Source of the DNA: Actinokineospora fastidiosa
GTDB lineage: Bacteria; Actinomycetota; Actinomycetes; Mycobacteriales; Pseudonocardiaceae
Direction of reading: 5' to 3'
NCBI RefSeq assembly: GCF_014648415.1
Contig: NZ_BMRB01000011.1
Span: 1 to 64,000, forward strand
DNA: 64,000 nucleotides
In this document: in pieces, positions 44,380-52,950 of the stretch
Position numbering within the stretch: the stretch's first letter is position 1
Layout: every line of letters starts with the position of its first letter
Notes under the pieces: model-generated
Seen by the model: only the letters and a program-made list of their open reading frames with translations
Databases searched by the model: none
What the model was told of the DNA's origin: nothing
Program-made: the position numbers and the translations under genes

Positions 44380-46500
44380 CTACTTCATGTCCGACGGTTT
44401 GGTCCGGCTGCCAGGAACGCTTACGGTGACGATGTGCCTCGGCACTTCGTCGCCTGGCACATCGAACACCGTGTGCCCAATGAGCGCGCTCAGGTGTGGC
44501 GAGGCCCCGGTTGGATCGAACGCCTTGTGGCGCAGCGCGATCAGAAATCCGATTCGGATATCCGTCGTCTGGTATGTGACTGCCTGCTTGAGGTACGCCT
44601 GCTTGTCGCTCAAGGGCTTCTTCGTCGAGTCGACCTTCATCTCGATGCAGATGCTGAACCCGCTGAACTTGAGTCGCAGGTCGATCCGGCCACCGCCGAC
44701 GTGCTGAACCTCGTACTCGGTGATCGCGCCATGGCTGCCGGACTTGAGGTAGCCGAGGAGGTCCTTGTGGATGTCGTCTTCGACGGACTTCGGGTCGAAC
44801 AGGTAGGGGTACAGGTCCGATTGGGCATTGGTCCGTGAGCTGACGAACTGGATGATCAGCCGAAGAACGTCGTCCACTGCTTCCTTCGGCTCCCTGACGT
44901 AGTCGGGGCTCGTCTCCAGACACGATCGGATCGCGGAGTACACCTCTGCCTCGATCAGGTTGAGGCTGTGTCTGCCGATGGTTTTGTCGCTGACCGCTTT
45001 GGCGAGTTCAGCGAGGGTCTCGGGCGACACTTTTTCGGCAAGTTCGATCGCTGCCGCGGATCCTGGCAGGACAAGTTGGTTAAGGGGTTGCGGCAGCGAC
45101 GCTGTTGCCGTGCCGCTACCGCCTTTTCCCGGCCCTGCACCGGCCAATGCTTGCGCCTTCGCCGCTATAAGGACCGTTTGCGCGGCGGCGAGCTTCTCGG
45201 TGAGCTCGCGTCCACGGTCGCCCGCCGCGGTCGCGGCTTCCTGTTCCAGGGCGTGGGTGTGGTCTTCGAGGTTGCACAGCATGCCCGCCGTTCTGGCGAA
45301 CCCCGACTCGATGACCGGCTGAACGAGCCTGAGCAGGCCGTCAATGTCCTCCTCGTGCGAGACGACAGCTGCGGAGCGCGAGCCCAGGTAGATCTGGAGT
45401 AGGTCGTCGACAACGACCTCGGCTTTGTAGAAGCTATCCCGCTCAAATTCTTCCCGGAGCCTGCTCAGGTCGTCGGCCAGTTGTGACCACGCCAGCAGCG
45501 CTGCTCGCTTCGGATCCCCATACCAATGATTCAGACCCATGGACGTCACGTTGATCCGGCGTACCCGCTCAGCCAGGTCGGCCAGTGCGTGTGGTTCGAG
45601 CCGAGGTGTCTGCAGGGCTGCCACCTGCGGCCCCGCTGAGGACTCGTCGAGGAGCGCGCACAGCACTTCCACCACGGTCAGAAGGACGCTGGCGTCCTCA
45701 CGCTCGTAGGTGTCCCAGGCGACCTGCAAGTACTGTGCGGAGGCTTCGAGTTTGCTCAGCATGAGCGGCAGGTCCGCGGCGCGGAGTGCGCTGACCAGTT
45801 CGATACCCGCCAGCACCCACGCGGCGTCGGAGGCGACGTCCTCGGGGTCGGCATCGGGACGCAACTGGCCGGCTGGGGGGTCGATCCCAGCGATGACACG
45901 GACAACACCGGCGAGGCTTGCGGCGTGGGGCCAGTGGTCGACGGCGACACCGACGGCGCGGACAACCGCGGTGCCGAGCGGCTTGGGCATCGGTGCATCG
46001 AAGCGTTCCAGAAGAGCTAGCAACGCGAATGGTGCTCCGATTCCGCACAGGGCAAGTCGGGTGCGGGCCTCCAGTGCGCTTGCTGTTCTCAGGGCGGCGC
46101 GGCTGTCCGGGTCCGGTAAGTCAAGGAATTCCTGGACAGCATCCTCCAGGGCCTTCGCCAAAACCCCGCCGACCTCGTTCAGCGCAGGTCCACTGGTGAG
46201 CAGAGCCTCCAGGCTGTCGGTGAGGATGGCCGGACTCGTGGAGGATGTGACCGCAACTGATACGCGGCGCATGGCTGCCGGATAGCTGTCGGTCCGGCCG
46301 CCGGAGTTGGCTGCCTCGTGCGCGACCAGATGGACGAGCGGCGGAAGCACCGGGCTGTCGGCGAGGTCAGCGGCTTCCCGAGCCAATCGCTCCCAGCCAC
46401 CAAGCGTCGCGAAAGCGCCCTCGACCGGCGGGCCACCCGCGCTTGCCGAAAGGAGCGCGGTGAGATCCCCCTCCAGCTCGACGGCCGCACTGCCGCTCAT
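44380..46500 (-). CDS. Large helical protein with C-terminal PD-(D/E)XK nuclease motif (candidate defence effector)
   Basis: 706 residues from ATG 46500, chosen for the GAGAGG just upstream; an in-frame ATG 46542 would overlap the SMC gene. Residues 1 to about 480 are helical, without a family I recognise. The C-terminal 130 residues show a restriction-endonuclease-like core: Asp607 in GGGRIDLRLKF, then Glu620 and Lys622 in ICIEMKVD, and a following helix with AYLKQAVTYQ. Last gene of a three-gene operon behind the SMC-like ATPase, so it is the likely effector. Nuclease activity is inferred from the motif alone. Confidence 0.7.
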   Translation of the reverse strand: MSGSAAVELEGDLTALLSASAGGPPVEGAFATLGGWERLAREAADLADSPVLPPLVHLVAHEAANSGGRTDSYPAAMRRVSVAVTSSTSPAILTDSLEALLTSGPALNEVGGVLAKALEDAVQEFLDLPDPDSRAALRTASALEARTRLALCGIGAPFALLALLERFDAPMPKPLGTAVVRAVGVAVDHWPHAASLAGVVRVIAGIDPPAGQLRPDADPEDVASDAAWVLAGIELVSALRAADLPLMLSKLEASAQYLQVAWDTYEREDASVLLTVVEVLCALLDESSAGPQVAALQTPRLEPHALADLAERVRRINVTSMGLNHWYGDPKRAALLAWSQLADDLSRLREEFERDSFYKAEVVVDDLLQIYLGSRSAAVVSHEEDIDGLLRLVQPVIESGFARTAGMLCNLEDHTHALEQEAATAAGDRGRELTEKLAAAQTVLIAAKAQALAGAGPGKGGSGTATASLPQPLNQLVLPGSAAAIELAEKVSPETLAELAKAVSDKTIGRHSLNLIEAEVYSAIRSCLETSPDYVREPKEAVDDVLRLIIQFVSSRTNAQSDLYPYLFDPKSVEDDIHKDLLGYLKSGSHGAITEYEVQHVGGGRIDLRLKFSGFSICIEMKVDSTKKPLSDKQAYLKQAVTYQTTDIRIGFLIALRHKAFDPTGASPHLSALIGHTVFDVPGDEVPRHIVTVSVPGSRTKPSDMK

Positions 46501-46535
46501 GGCGTTCCTCTCGTCAGCAATTACCGTGCAGCTTC

Positions 46536-48716
46536 TCACCAAACGTAGGCGTTCCCCTCCGCGACAACCCGATTGGCTTGCGGAAGTAGATCAACGAGCG
46601 GGGCGGCGTTGCGGGTGGCGACGAAGATCTGCATCTCGGCCTCGCCAGCTACGTCCCGCAACGCCCTGACCATGGTGGCGAGGTCCTCCTCCGGCATTTC
46701 CTCGGCGGAGGGCGAGTCCAGGACGAGGAAACCGGGGTGGCGACCGATCCCCTCGACGTAACCGTGCTGAATGAGCGCGATGGCGGTCGCGATCTTGACC
46801 CGCAGCTTCTCGCCGGCTGTAAGCCCGGAGTAGGTCTGCTTGACGCCGTTCTCTCGGAGCGTCATGTTCGCTGCGCCGCTGAGGGAGAAGCCGCTGAGAT
46901 TGTCGGCGCCGAAGCTCTGCGTCAGGCGTTCGATGTCAGCGGAGATCTGGACCAGCATCGGATCCTGCTCGTTCTTCACCCACTTCTTCAGCACCTGCTC
47001 GGCTGCTTCCACAACGGCGAGGTGCACCGGATCGACCGGGTCAACCGTCGCCGGGTCGCTTGACCGGGTCAGCGCCGCCAGTGCACCTTCGGCGCGGGCC
47101 AAGTCCAGTTCGAGCGCACGATGCTCACTCGCGGCCGAAAGACGTTCGCTCCCCACCTCTACTCGCGCCGCCGCCTCGTCCCGTTCCGTGGTCAGCGCCG
47201 CGATCTCGGCAGTCAGCTCCGCAACTGCGGCTTCGGCCGTGGCCACGGCGGCCTGCGCCGCTTCAACTTCGTCCAGGGGCCCTTCTTCAGCATCCGGGTC
47301 CTCGCCGTCCCTTACGGACGTCCTTGCGACCAGGCCAGCCACGAACTCGTCCGGTACGGACGCGGCCACGATGACATCGGACTGAAGGGCCTTTAGATTC
47401 AGTTCACTGGTGCACACCGAACACTCGTGTTTGTCCGGTTCCGCAGCCTGCCGCTCCGGAGTGACCTGCGCAGCACAGCGTGGGCACACCGACGGACGCA
47501 TGTGATGGAAGAATCTGGCCGCGAGCGCGTCCTCGTAGCTGGTATGCAGGCGGGCCTTCACTGCCTTGAGCTGTTGGCGTGCTGTTCCAGCGAGCGAGGT
47601 CTGCGCGATCAGCTTCGCCTCAAGCTTGTGAGCCGCTCGCGCGAGGTCAGATGCGCGGGTCGCGGCGTCGAGCACGAGCTGCATGTCCGGCGTCTCGGCG
47701 GGCAGCTTCCCGATCTTCGTCCGGAGGTCCTGGACCTGCTTCTCCGCCGCGCGTCGGCTTGCCTCCACCGCCTCGCCAGCCGCCTGTGCCTTGTCTTTCG
47801 CGGCGTCTCGTGCCGTATCCATGCCGCGCCGCGCCGTCATCGCGGCAGCCTGCACCGGTGCCCAGTCCGTACCGATGAACATCTGCATCATCCGGAGGCC
47901 GATGGTCTGCTCGTTGCCGACGATCGGATCGAGCTGGTTTGCGCGGACCACGAACGAACTGGAGTACGCGGGCCACGCGTGCACCCGAGCCGCCGTATCC
48001 GTCCAGACCGGGATGTTCTCCAACCTCAACCGAGTCATCATCAGCGAGCCCATGACGCCCTCGAAGTCCGCGCCGTCGAACTGCCCGAGGACCGTAAATC
48101 TGGCGTCCGAGTCCACCTCCATGATCCTGATCACCTGTCCGGTGGCCACCCCGTCCACCGCATCGAACGCGACCCGCAGCCGCTCGGCGCCCACCTTCCA
48201 ATCGACTTCGACGTGCTCGATCCAGCTGCGGACATCGTTCTGGAACTGCGGACACCGGCCGGTCAGCGACCACATGAGAACGTTCAAGAGGGTTGACTTG
48301 CCGCGTAGGTTCCGGCCCGAGCCAATCCCGTTGACACCGGGCTGGGGCGACCATTCGAAGTGAAATGGGACCCGCGCCCTTGGTCCTGCCTGCTCATCGA
48401 GCTCCGGTGCCTCACCCTCTCCCACCGTGACCGCTGCGGGCGAGCGCTTGTCAACGACCGGTCGGATCCACTCAGGGAGGTCTGCTACATCGACCAACGC
48501 GTGTCCATGGGCATCGGGGTGATCCGGTTTGAGCCACTTCGTTCCACCGAAGTACATCCGGGTCGCACGCAGCGGCACTGGAACCGCCTTGGTGCCGCCG
48601 AGCGGGACACCGAGCCCGCTGAGGATCTTGTCGACCTCGTCGACAGTGAGGCTGAGCGGACCGCCTGCCCGCCGCCTGGCCAGGACCTCAACAACCTCCT
48701 TGCCGAGAGCACTCAC
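46536..48716 (-). CDS. SMC/Rad50-like ATPase with zinc knuckle
   Basis: 726 residues from ATG 48716. Walker A is GRNLRGKS at 134-141, preceded by an unusual 115-residue N-terminal part. Two coiled-coil arms (about 290-400 and 480-600) flank a CPRC (411-414) ... CSVC (432-435) zinc knuckle of the Rad50 hook position. The ABC signature is YSGLTAGEK (629-637) and Walker B FLVLDSPS with Asp667. Late insertion of the nucleotide-binding domain and company of a nuclease and a small middle protein recall LmuB of Lamassu and ABC three-component systems. It is too divergent to name with confidence. Confidence 0.82.
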   Translation of the reverse strand: MSALGKEVVEVLARRRAGGPLSLTVDEVDKILSGLGVPLGGTKAVPVPLRATRMYFGGTKWLKPDHPDAHGHALVDVADLPEWIRPVVDKRSPAAVTVGEGEAPELDEQAGPRARVPFHFEWSPQPGVNGIGSGRNLRGKSTLLNVLMWSLTGRCPQFQNDVRSWIEHVEVDWKVGAERLRVAFDAVDGVATGQVIRIMEVDSDARFTVLGQFDGADFEGVMGSLMMTRLRLENIPVWTDTAARVHAWPAYSSSFVVRANQLDPIVGNEQTIGLRMMQMFIGTDWAPVQAAAMTARRGMDTARDAAKDKAQAAGEAVEASRRAAEKQVQDLRTKIGKLPAETPDMQLVLDAATRASDLARAAHKLEAKLIAQTSLAGTARQQLKAVKARLHTSYEDALAARFFHHMRPSVCPRCAAQVTPERQAAEPDKHECSVCTSELNLKALQSDVIVAASVPDEFVAGLVARTSVRDGEDPDAEEGPLDEVEAAQAAVATAEAAVAELTAEIAALTTERDEAAARVEVGSERLSAASEHRALELDLARAEGALAALTRSSDPATVDPVDPVHLAVVEAAEQVLKKWVKNEQDPMLVQISADIERLTQSFGADNLSGFSLSGAANMTLRENGVKQTYSGLTAGEKLRVKIATAIALIQHGYVEGIGRHPGFLVLDSPSAEEMPEEDLATMVRALRDVAGEAEMQIFVATRNAAPLVDLLPQANRVVAEGNAYVW

Positions 48717-49429
48717 GTCTGGTTCCCTTCCTGACCGGCTTCTCCAGCAGCCGATACCGATGCGCCGGCGCTCAACGCGTCCAGCCGTTCGCGCACCCGC
48801 GGCGCGATCGGCGCGATGGCCACGCCCAGCTCGGTCCCCGCGTAGGTGGCCTGCCGGTATTGCCGGTCCTTTAGAGCCTGCCCACCGCCGTCCCCCGCAA
48901 CCAACGCGACCAGCTTCACCTGCTTGGCGTACCAGCCCAGAGTCGAATCCTTCGCGAGCTCAGCGACCGCGGCGGCCCCGGCCTGCGTCAGGAAGAACTG
49001 GTTGCGCTTGCTCTTCTTGCCTGGCTGCCCAGTACGGCGCAACGTGGCGAGGCCGTACGTTTCGAGGATGGAGAACGCGTCATCGAGCTGCTCGTAGGCG
49101 CCGAAGAACCAGCGCGGCATCGGGTACCAACGCAGGTCAGGCTCTGGATCGTCCAAGAGCGACCGCGCTGTGTTCAGGTGACCAGCGTCGGCCGTGCCAG
49201 CTTCCACCATCGACACCAGCTCGTCGGCGAGGTAGTCCGGGTTTCGCAGCCAGAAGTCCATCGCCTGGAGCCGCAACTCGCTTCGGACCGACTTGACCGT
49301 TCCGGGCGGATCTCCATCCACGGTCGGCGTACCGCATCCATCGAGCAGAACTAACAACCGAATGGCGTGCTGAGTTCGCGTCGCAGCAGGGCGACCCTCT
49401 GCACCTGCGGACTCCGCACCGGTAGCCAT
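48713..49429 (-). CDS. Middle component of the SMC/nuclease system (unknown fold, winged-helix-like)
   Basis: 238 residues from ATG 49429; the stop overlaps the SMC start by 4 nt. The sequence is helical. Residues about 118-185 (WFFGAYEQLDDAFSILETYG, then KRNQFFLTQAGAAAVAELA) look like a winged-helix segment. The size and place fit the LmuC/middle component of SMC-type defence operons or a kleisin-like partner; no clear homologue is recognised. First gene of the operon. Confidence 0.65.
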   Translation of the reverse strand: MATGAESAGAEGRPAATRTQHAIRLLVLLDGCGTPTVDGDPPGTVKSVRSELRLQAMDFWLRNPDYLADELVSMVEAGTADAGHLNTARSLLDDPEPDLRWYPMPRWFFGAYEQLDDAFSILETYGLATLRRTGQPGKKSKRNQFFLTQAGAAAVAELAKDSTLGWYAKQVKLVALVAGDGGGQALKDRQYRQATYAGTELGVAIAPIAPRVRERLDALSAGASVSAAGEAGQEGNQT

Positions 49430-49689
49430 CTCGTCCAACCTGGCATTCCTCCCAGAAGCACCGCTACTCGACCGGACGACCTTCACCAGAACGGCCGCCA
49501 GGTGATCACAGGCGGCAAGGTTGCGGACCGTAATCACGTCGCCAACCACGTCGGGCCAGCACGACCAGCCGTTACACTCGGAGACGCTTGTAGCCGATAT
49601 GGTATGTAACGGATGTTGGATAGCAGCCGGAACGCAGCTGCGGTCTGCGCAGTCGTGCGTCGTGAGACCGGAGTTGGTGGGATGCAGCT

Positions 49690-49812
49690 GCACCCGACGC
49701 CGATCCTCGCGCCGGACTGTTTGCGGCCAAGCACGCGGGCGGCGCGTTGGGCGGTGCCGGTGGTGCGGACGACGGCGAGGATGTGCAACTGATTCAGGCT
49801 CAGGTCGAGGAG
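49690..49812 (-). pseudogene. LysR-type HTH remnant
   Basis: On the minus strand a stretch with strong codon bias encodes LDLSLNQLHILAVVRTTGTA then QRAARVLGRKQS, the N-terminal helix-turn-helix of a LysR-type regulator. It is broken on both sides and has no effector domain. It lies in the 540-nt gap between the SMC operon and the exonuclease-like gene, in which I see no other gene; promoters for both neighbours should be in the AT-richer part near 49590-49620. Confidence 0.4.
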
Positions 49813-49969
49813 TTAGGGTGGGCAGGCCAGCAGGGCGGTGAGCAGTTCGGCGGCGTCGCCGCGGTCGTCTCCGATGCTGGACGCCGTGCCTCCGTACCAC
49901 CGAGCCGGCTGAGACCATCGCTGCCACGATCGTCACCCGGATCCACCGCGTCCTGGAGGAGACCCCGGT

Positions 49970-50812
49970 ATGCCGCTGAGCCTGATCACCGTCAACGTCG
50001 GCGCCCCTTCCCTCGACCGCGCCCGCCGGCAACTGCGCTGGCTCGCCGAACGCGGCGAGGAGGTCCTTGTGCTCACCGAGACCAAGGCCACCGCGGGCAG
50101 CCGGCTGCTGGCGGCCTCGTTCACCGCGGCCGGGTACTCGGTGACCTTTCCCGACCACGCCCCCGGCGAACTCGGCGTCATGATCGTCTCCAGGCTCCGC
50201 GCCCGCCTCGACCCGATCGGCACGGCCCTGGACTACCTGCCCGCCCGCGCCGCCGGGATCGTCGTCGACACCCTCGAGGGCCCTGTGCGGGTCATCGGCG
50301 CCTACGTGCCCTCCCGCGACGCCTCGCTGGTCAAGACCGAACGCAAGAAGACCTGGATCGAGGGCTTCCACACCGCCCTGGACGCCACCGGCGACGACAC
50401 CCCGGTGCTGTTGCTCGGTGACCTCAACGTCCTCGAACCCGACCACCGGCCCGCCCACCGCGGCCAGTTCGCGTCCTTCGAGTACGCCTTCTACACCGAC
50501 CTCACCCGCCGACACGGCCTGGTCGACCTGTTCCGCCACCTGCACCCCGACCGCGTCGAGCACAGCTGGGCCCGCCGTCCCGACCTCGGCTATCGGTATG
50601 ACCACGCCCACGGCTCACCGGCCCTGACCGCACACCTCACCGGCTGCCACTACCTCCACACCACCAGGGAGAACACCCCGGAGGGTGACCGGCTCACCGA
50701 CCACTCCGGACTCGCCGTCCACCTCCACCTGACCCCCACCGCGCCGCTGGTGACGTCGGACCCCACCACAGCGGCCACCACGCACGACGAACCCGAACCC
50801 ACCCTGTTCTGA
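49970..50812 (+). CDS. Endonuclease/exonuclease/phosphatase family protein (exonuclease III-like)
   Basis: 280 residues from ATG 49970 with GGAGGAG upstream. EEP-fold active-site parts are present: early Asn in SLITVNVGAP, Glu in VLTETKATAG, GDLNVLEPDH, and the terminal TDHSGLAVHLHL with Asp-His. ExoIII-like enzymes cleave abasic DNA or trim 3' ends. It is isolated within the accessory region, divergent from the SMC/nuclease operon. A role in repair or in defence cannot be distinguished. Confidence 0.83.
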   Translation: MPLSLITVNVGAPSLDRARRQLRWLAERGEEVLVLTETKATAGSRLLAASFTAAGYSVTFPDHAPGELGVMIVSRLRARLDPIGTALDYLPARAAGIVVDTLEGPVRVIGAYVPSRDASLVKTERKKTWIEGFHTALDATGDDTPVLLLGDLNVLEPDHRPAHRGQFASFEYAFYTDLTRRHGLVDLFRHLHPDRVEHSWARRPDLGYRYDHAHGSPALTAHLTGCHYLHTTRENTPEGDRLTDHSGLAVHLHLTPTAPLVTSDPTTAATTHDEPEPTLF

Positions 50813-50850
50813 CCCACAGGCCACTTCGCGCGTCGGCCGCTGTACCCGGG

Positions 50851-51039
50851 TCAGCCGCCGACGACGCCTTCCCACAGCGCGCACTCGCTGGGGATGTGCA
50901 GGCGAATGCTGTAGAGGCAGCTGTACTCGACCACTCGGTGGACGTAGGTGACCCTTCAAAACATCTTGTGGAACAGCGGGCGACCTCGCTGGAACTGCAC
51001 AACGTGTCCTGGGAATAGCTGCACGCCTTCTGGCGGACG
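50851..51039 (-). pseudogene. Gene remnant with an in-frame TGA
   Basis: Reading leftward from 51039, one frame gives RPPEGVQLFPGHVVQ and then QRGRPLFHKMF, a TGA, and then RVTYVHRVVEYSCLYSIRLH ending in ALWEGVVGG at 50851. Both halves have the codon bias of real genes of this genome. It may be the tail of a decayed gene. I do not recognise the family. The rest of 50813-51307 shows nothing. Confidence 0.3.
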
Positions 51040-51307
51040 CACTGTACTGGTTCCGGCCCGTCGATGATGTGACGCGACTGGCTTTGATCCATGTCAAGAC
51101 CTGCGGGCCGGCACCGCCCGGACGTGTGATCGAAACTGCCTTCGATGCCTGGTCAACTGGGATGCCGCCGCGTTGACGCCGTATGAGCGCCCCATGCCCG
51201 CTCTGGCCGTGGTCGCCGAGCGCCGGTCTAATTCGGGCACCCCCGTGAGGGGTGGTGCCGAGCCTCGGCCCAGCCGGGCCAGCGCGCAGTGCACGGGAGG
51301 AGGGATC

Positions 51308-51388
51308 ATGGTGGTGAAGACAACAAGAAGGACGCCGAGTCGCGAGCGGGGACGCCGGCCAACCAGGCCCAACGCCCCGCCTGCGTGA
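51308..51388 (+). CDS. Possible 26-residue basic peptide
   Basis: ATG 51308 is preceded by a very strong GGGAGGAGGG (about 51295-51304). The product MVVKTTRRTPSRERGRRPTR plus a short tail is highly basic. It is followed by a strong hairpin and a small gene. It could be a leader peptide or a chance frame; the ribosome binding site is the only real support. Confidence 0.35.
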   Translation: MVVKTTRRTPSRERGRRPTRPNAPPA

Positions 51389-51498
51389 TCTACGCCAGCT
51401 GACGGTTCGGGCGTGTGGATTGTCCGACCTGCTCGCGCACCTCTAGCCCCTCTTTGGGGCCGCGATCCCCTAACCGCCACTCGGCGGCCCACCAAGCC

Positions 51499-51542
51499 CC
51501 GTCTGCCCGGGAACCTGCCGGTCCCCCTTCCCGGGCAGACGG
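51499..51542 (+). terminator. Perfect 15-bp inverted repeat (terminator or attenuator)
   Basis: CCGTCTGCCCGGGAA (51499-51513) and its exact complement (51528-51542) enclose a 14-nt loop, 33 nt before the ATG at 51576. It may end the transcript of the short upstream frame or control the downstream gene. Confidence 0.6.
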
Positions 51543-51575
51543 TTCCACTCTCACCCGGTTCAGAAAGACCATCTT

Positions 51576-51890
51576 ATGACCATGGCAGCCGCAGTCGACC
51601 TTGACGAACTACCTGAACTCGCCAACCTCGATATGACGGGCTGGCACCGCCTTCCTGGACCAGTCCTCATCCTCTATCGGCTCTGGCCTGAGGACTCCGT
51701 CGACACCCTGCTCGTCCACAGTCGAAACAATGCACACGGCGAGCGCGTCAACGGCGAGGGTGCCCCTGTCTGGCGTTGCGATGCGACTCTCGCGGCGGTC
51801 GTCTCCGCTCTGCTCGCCGTTCCCGCCCCAGGCCATCCAGACGCACCGGTCACTCCGCTCGACGCCAACCCGAACATCGACCAGATGTAA
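51576..51890 (+). CDS. Small protein of unknown function preceding an XRE regulator
   Basis: 104 residues from ATG 51576. It is acidic, with LDMTGWHRLPGPVLILYRLW near the start and a WRCDATLAAVVSALLAVPAP segment. No family recognised. It lies 136 nt before a DUF5753-type XRE regulator; in actinomycetes such regulators usually sit beside a small partner protein (often DUF397), which this does not resemble. Confidence 0.6.
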   Translation: MTMAAAVDLDELPELANLDMTGWHRLPGPVLILYRLWPEDSVDTLLVHSRNNAHGERVNGEGAPVWRCDATLAAVVSALLAVPAPGHPDAPVTPLDANPNIDQM

Positions 51891-52026
51891 AGCCTGCGTC
51901 CCACCGATCGGGCGATCGGCGCAGGACGGCGATCGGAGAGGACCGACGCAGACATGCAGCATTCGCGCGTGACACCTCGTCACCCCTATTCCCGAACAAG
52001 CAGGGCCGAGAGGGCAGACGGTCGCG

Positions 52027-52893
52027 ATGTCGGGACAGCATAAGCCGCCGCACGCCCGCAATCGGGCGGTGGGAGCGGTCCTGCGAGCGATCCGGTTGTC
52101 GCAGACGACGCTTACGCTCGAGCAGGTCGCGGAGCAAACTCAGATGTCCTTGTCTACCCTGAGCAGAATCGAGAACGGTCGCCGGCACATCAGTCGGGAG
52201 GACATGGCGACGCTGTTGACCGTCTACAAAGTACCCCTGCGGCAGCGTCGCGAGTTGTACGAGGACGCGCACACAGACAACAGGGCATGCTGGTGGCAAC
52301 GGACGCTACCTGAAGTGCTACCGGACTCCCTGCTGGTCGCGGGTTACGGCACAGACGCCCGAGTGGTGACGGACTGGTCGATAGCGGTCGTTCCCGAACT
52401 GTTGCTGACCTACCGATACGCCCGCGGCTGGTGGCGCGCAAGCGGGGCGACGGACGACGAGATCGAACGCCGATGGAATGCCTGCCAGGAGAAGCAACGC
52501 GGCCTGAGTCAGGTGGAATACACCGCCTACATCCACGAACTCGCACTTCGAACGCCGTTCGGCGGCGTCGCTGCCCTGCGTGACCAACTCGCACACCTCA
52601 TCGCCGCGCCGGAGCGCGGACTCGGGATCAGGATGGTGCGTGCGGGTGTGCCGGTCGGTGCGCTCGGCTCGGCGTGGACGCTGATCCAGTTCAGGCGAGA
52701 CCCGCCCGTCGTTCACTCGGAACTCCTTCGCAGCAGCATCGTCCTGCATCACCCGGAAACCTCCAGCTACCGCGCGATGTTGAAGGAGGTGGAGCGGGCT
52801 GCCTGCTCGGCTGCCGCGACGCGCGAGCGGCTGCGACAGATCGCCGAAACCCTCTCCGAACGCGGACAGCAGAGGGCGGGAGAATTCAGGTGA
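52027..52893 (+). CDS. XRE-family regulator with DUF5753 (Scr1-like) domain
   Basis: 288 residues from ATG 52027. HTH at residues about 14-70 (AVGAVLRAIRLSQTTLTLEQ; SLSTLSRIENGRRHIS). The DUF5753 domain follows (ELLLTYRYARGWWRASGATD; then AALRDQLAHLIA). These regulators control morphological differentiation or small partner proteins in actinomycetes. Target unknown. Confidence 0.85.
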   Translation: MSGQHKPPHARNRAVGAVLRAIRLSQTTLTLEQVAEQTQMSLSTLSRIENGRRHISREDMATLLTVYKVPLRQRRELYEDAHTDNRACWWQRTLPEVLPDSLLVAGYGTDARVVTDWSIAVVPELLLTYRYARGWWRASGATDDEIERRWNACQEKQRGLSQVEYTAYIHELALRTPFGGVAALRDQLAHLIAAPERGLGIRMVRAGVPVGALGSAWTLIQFRRDPPVVHSELLRSSIVLHHPETSSYRAMLKEVERAACSAAATRERLRQIAETLSERGQQRAGEFR

Positions 52894-52950
52894 CGCACTA
52901 CTTCACCACCGTCGCCCGCTGTCGGATCACAGGGACCCCCTCTGCCGACT

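Noticed and set aside
51094..51495. 133-codon minus-strand frame
   Set aside because: Arg/Pro-rich low-quality sequence overlapping the hairpin region, no ribosome binding site, no domain.
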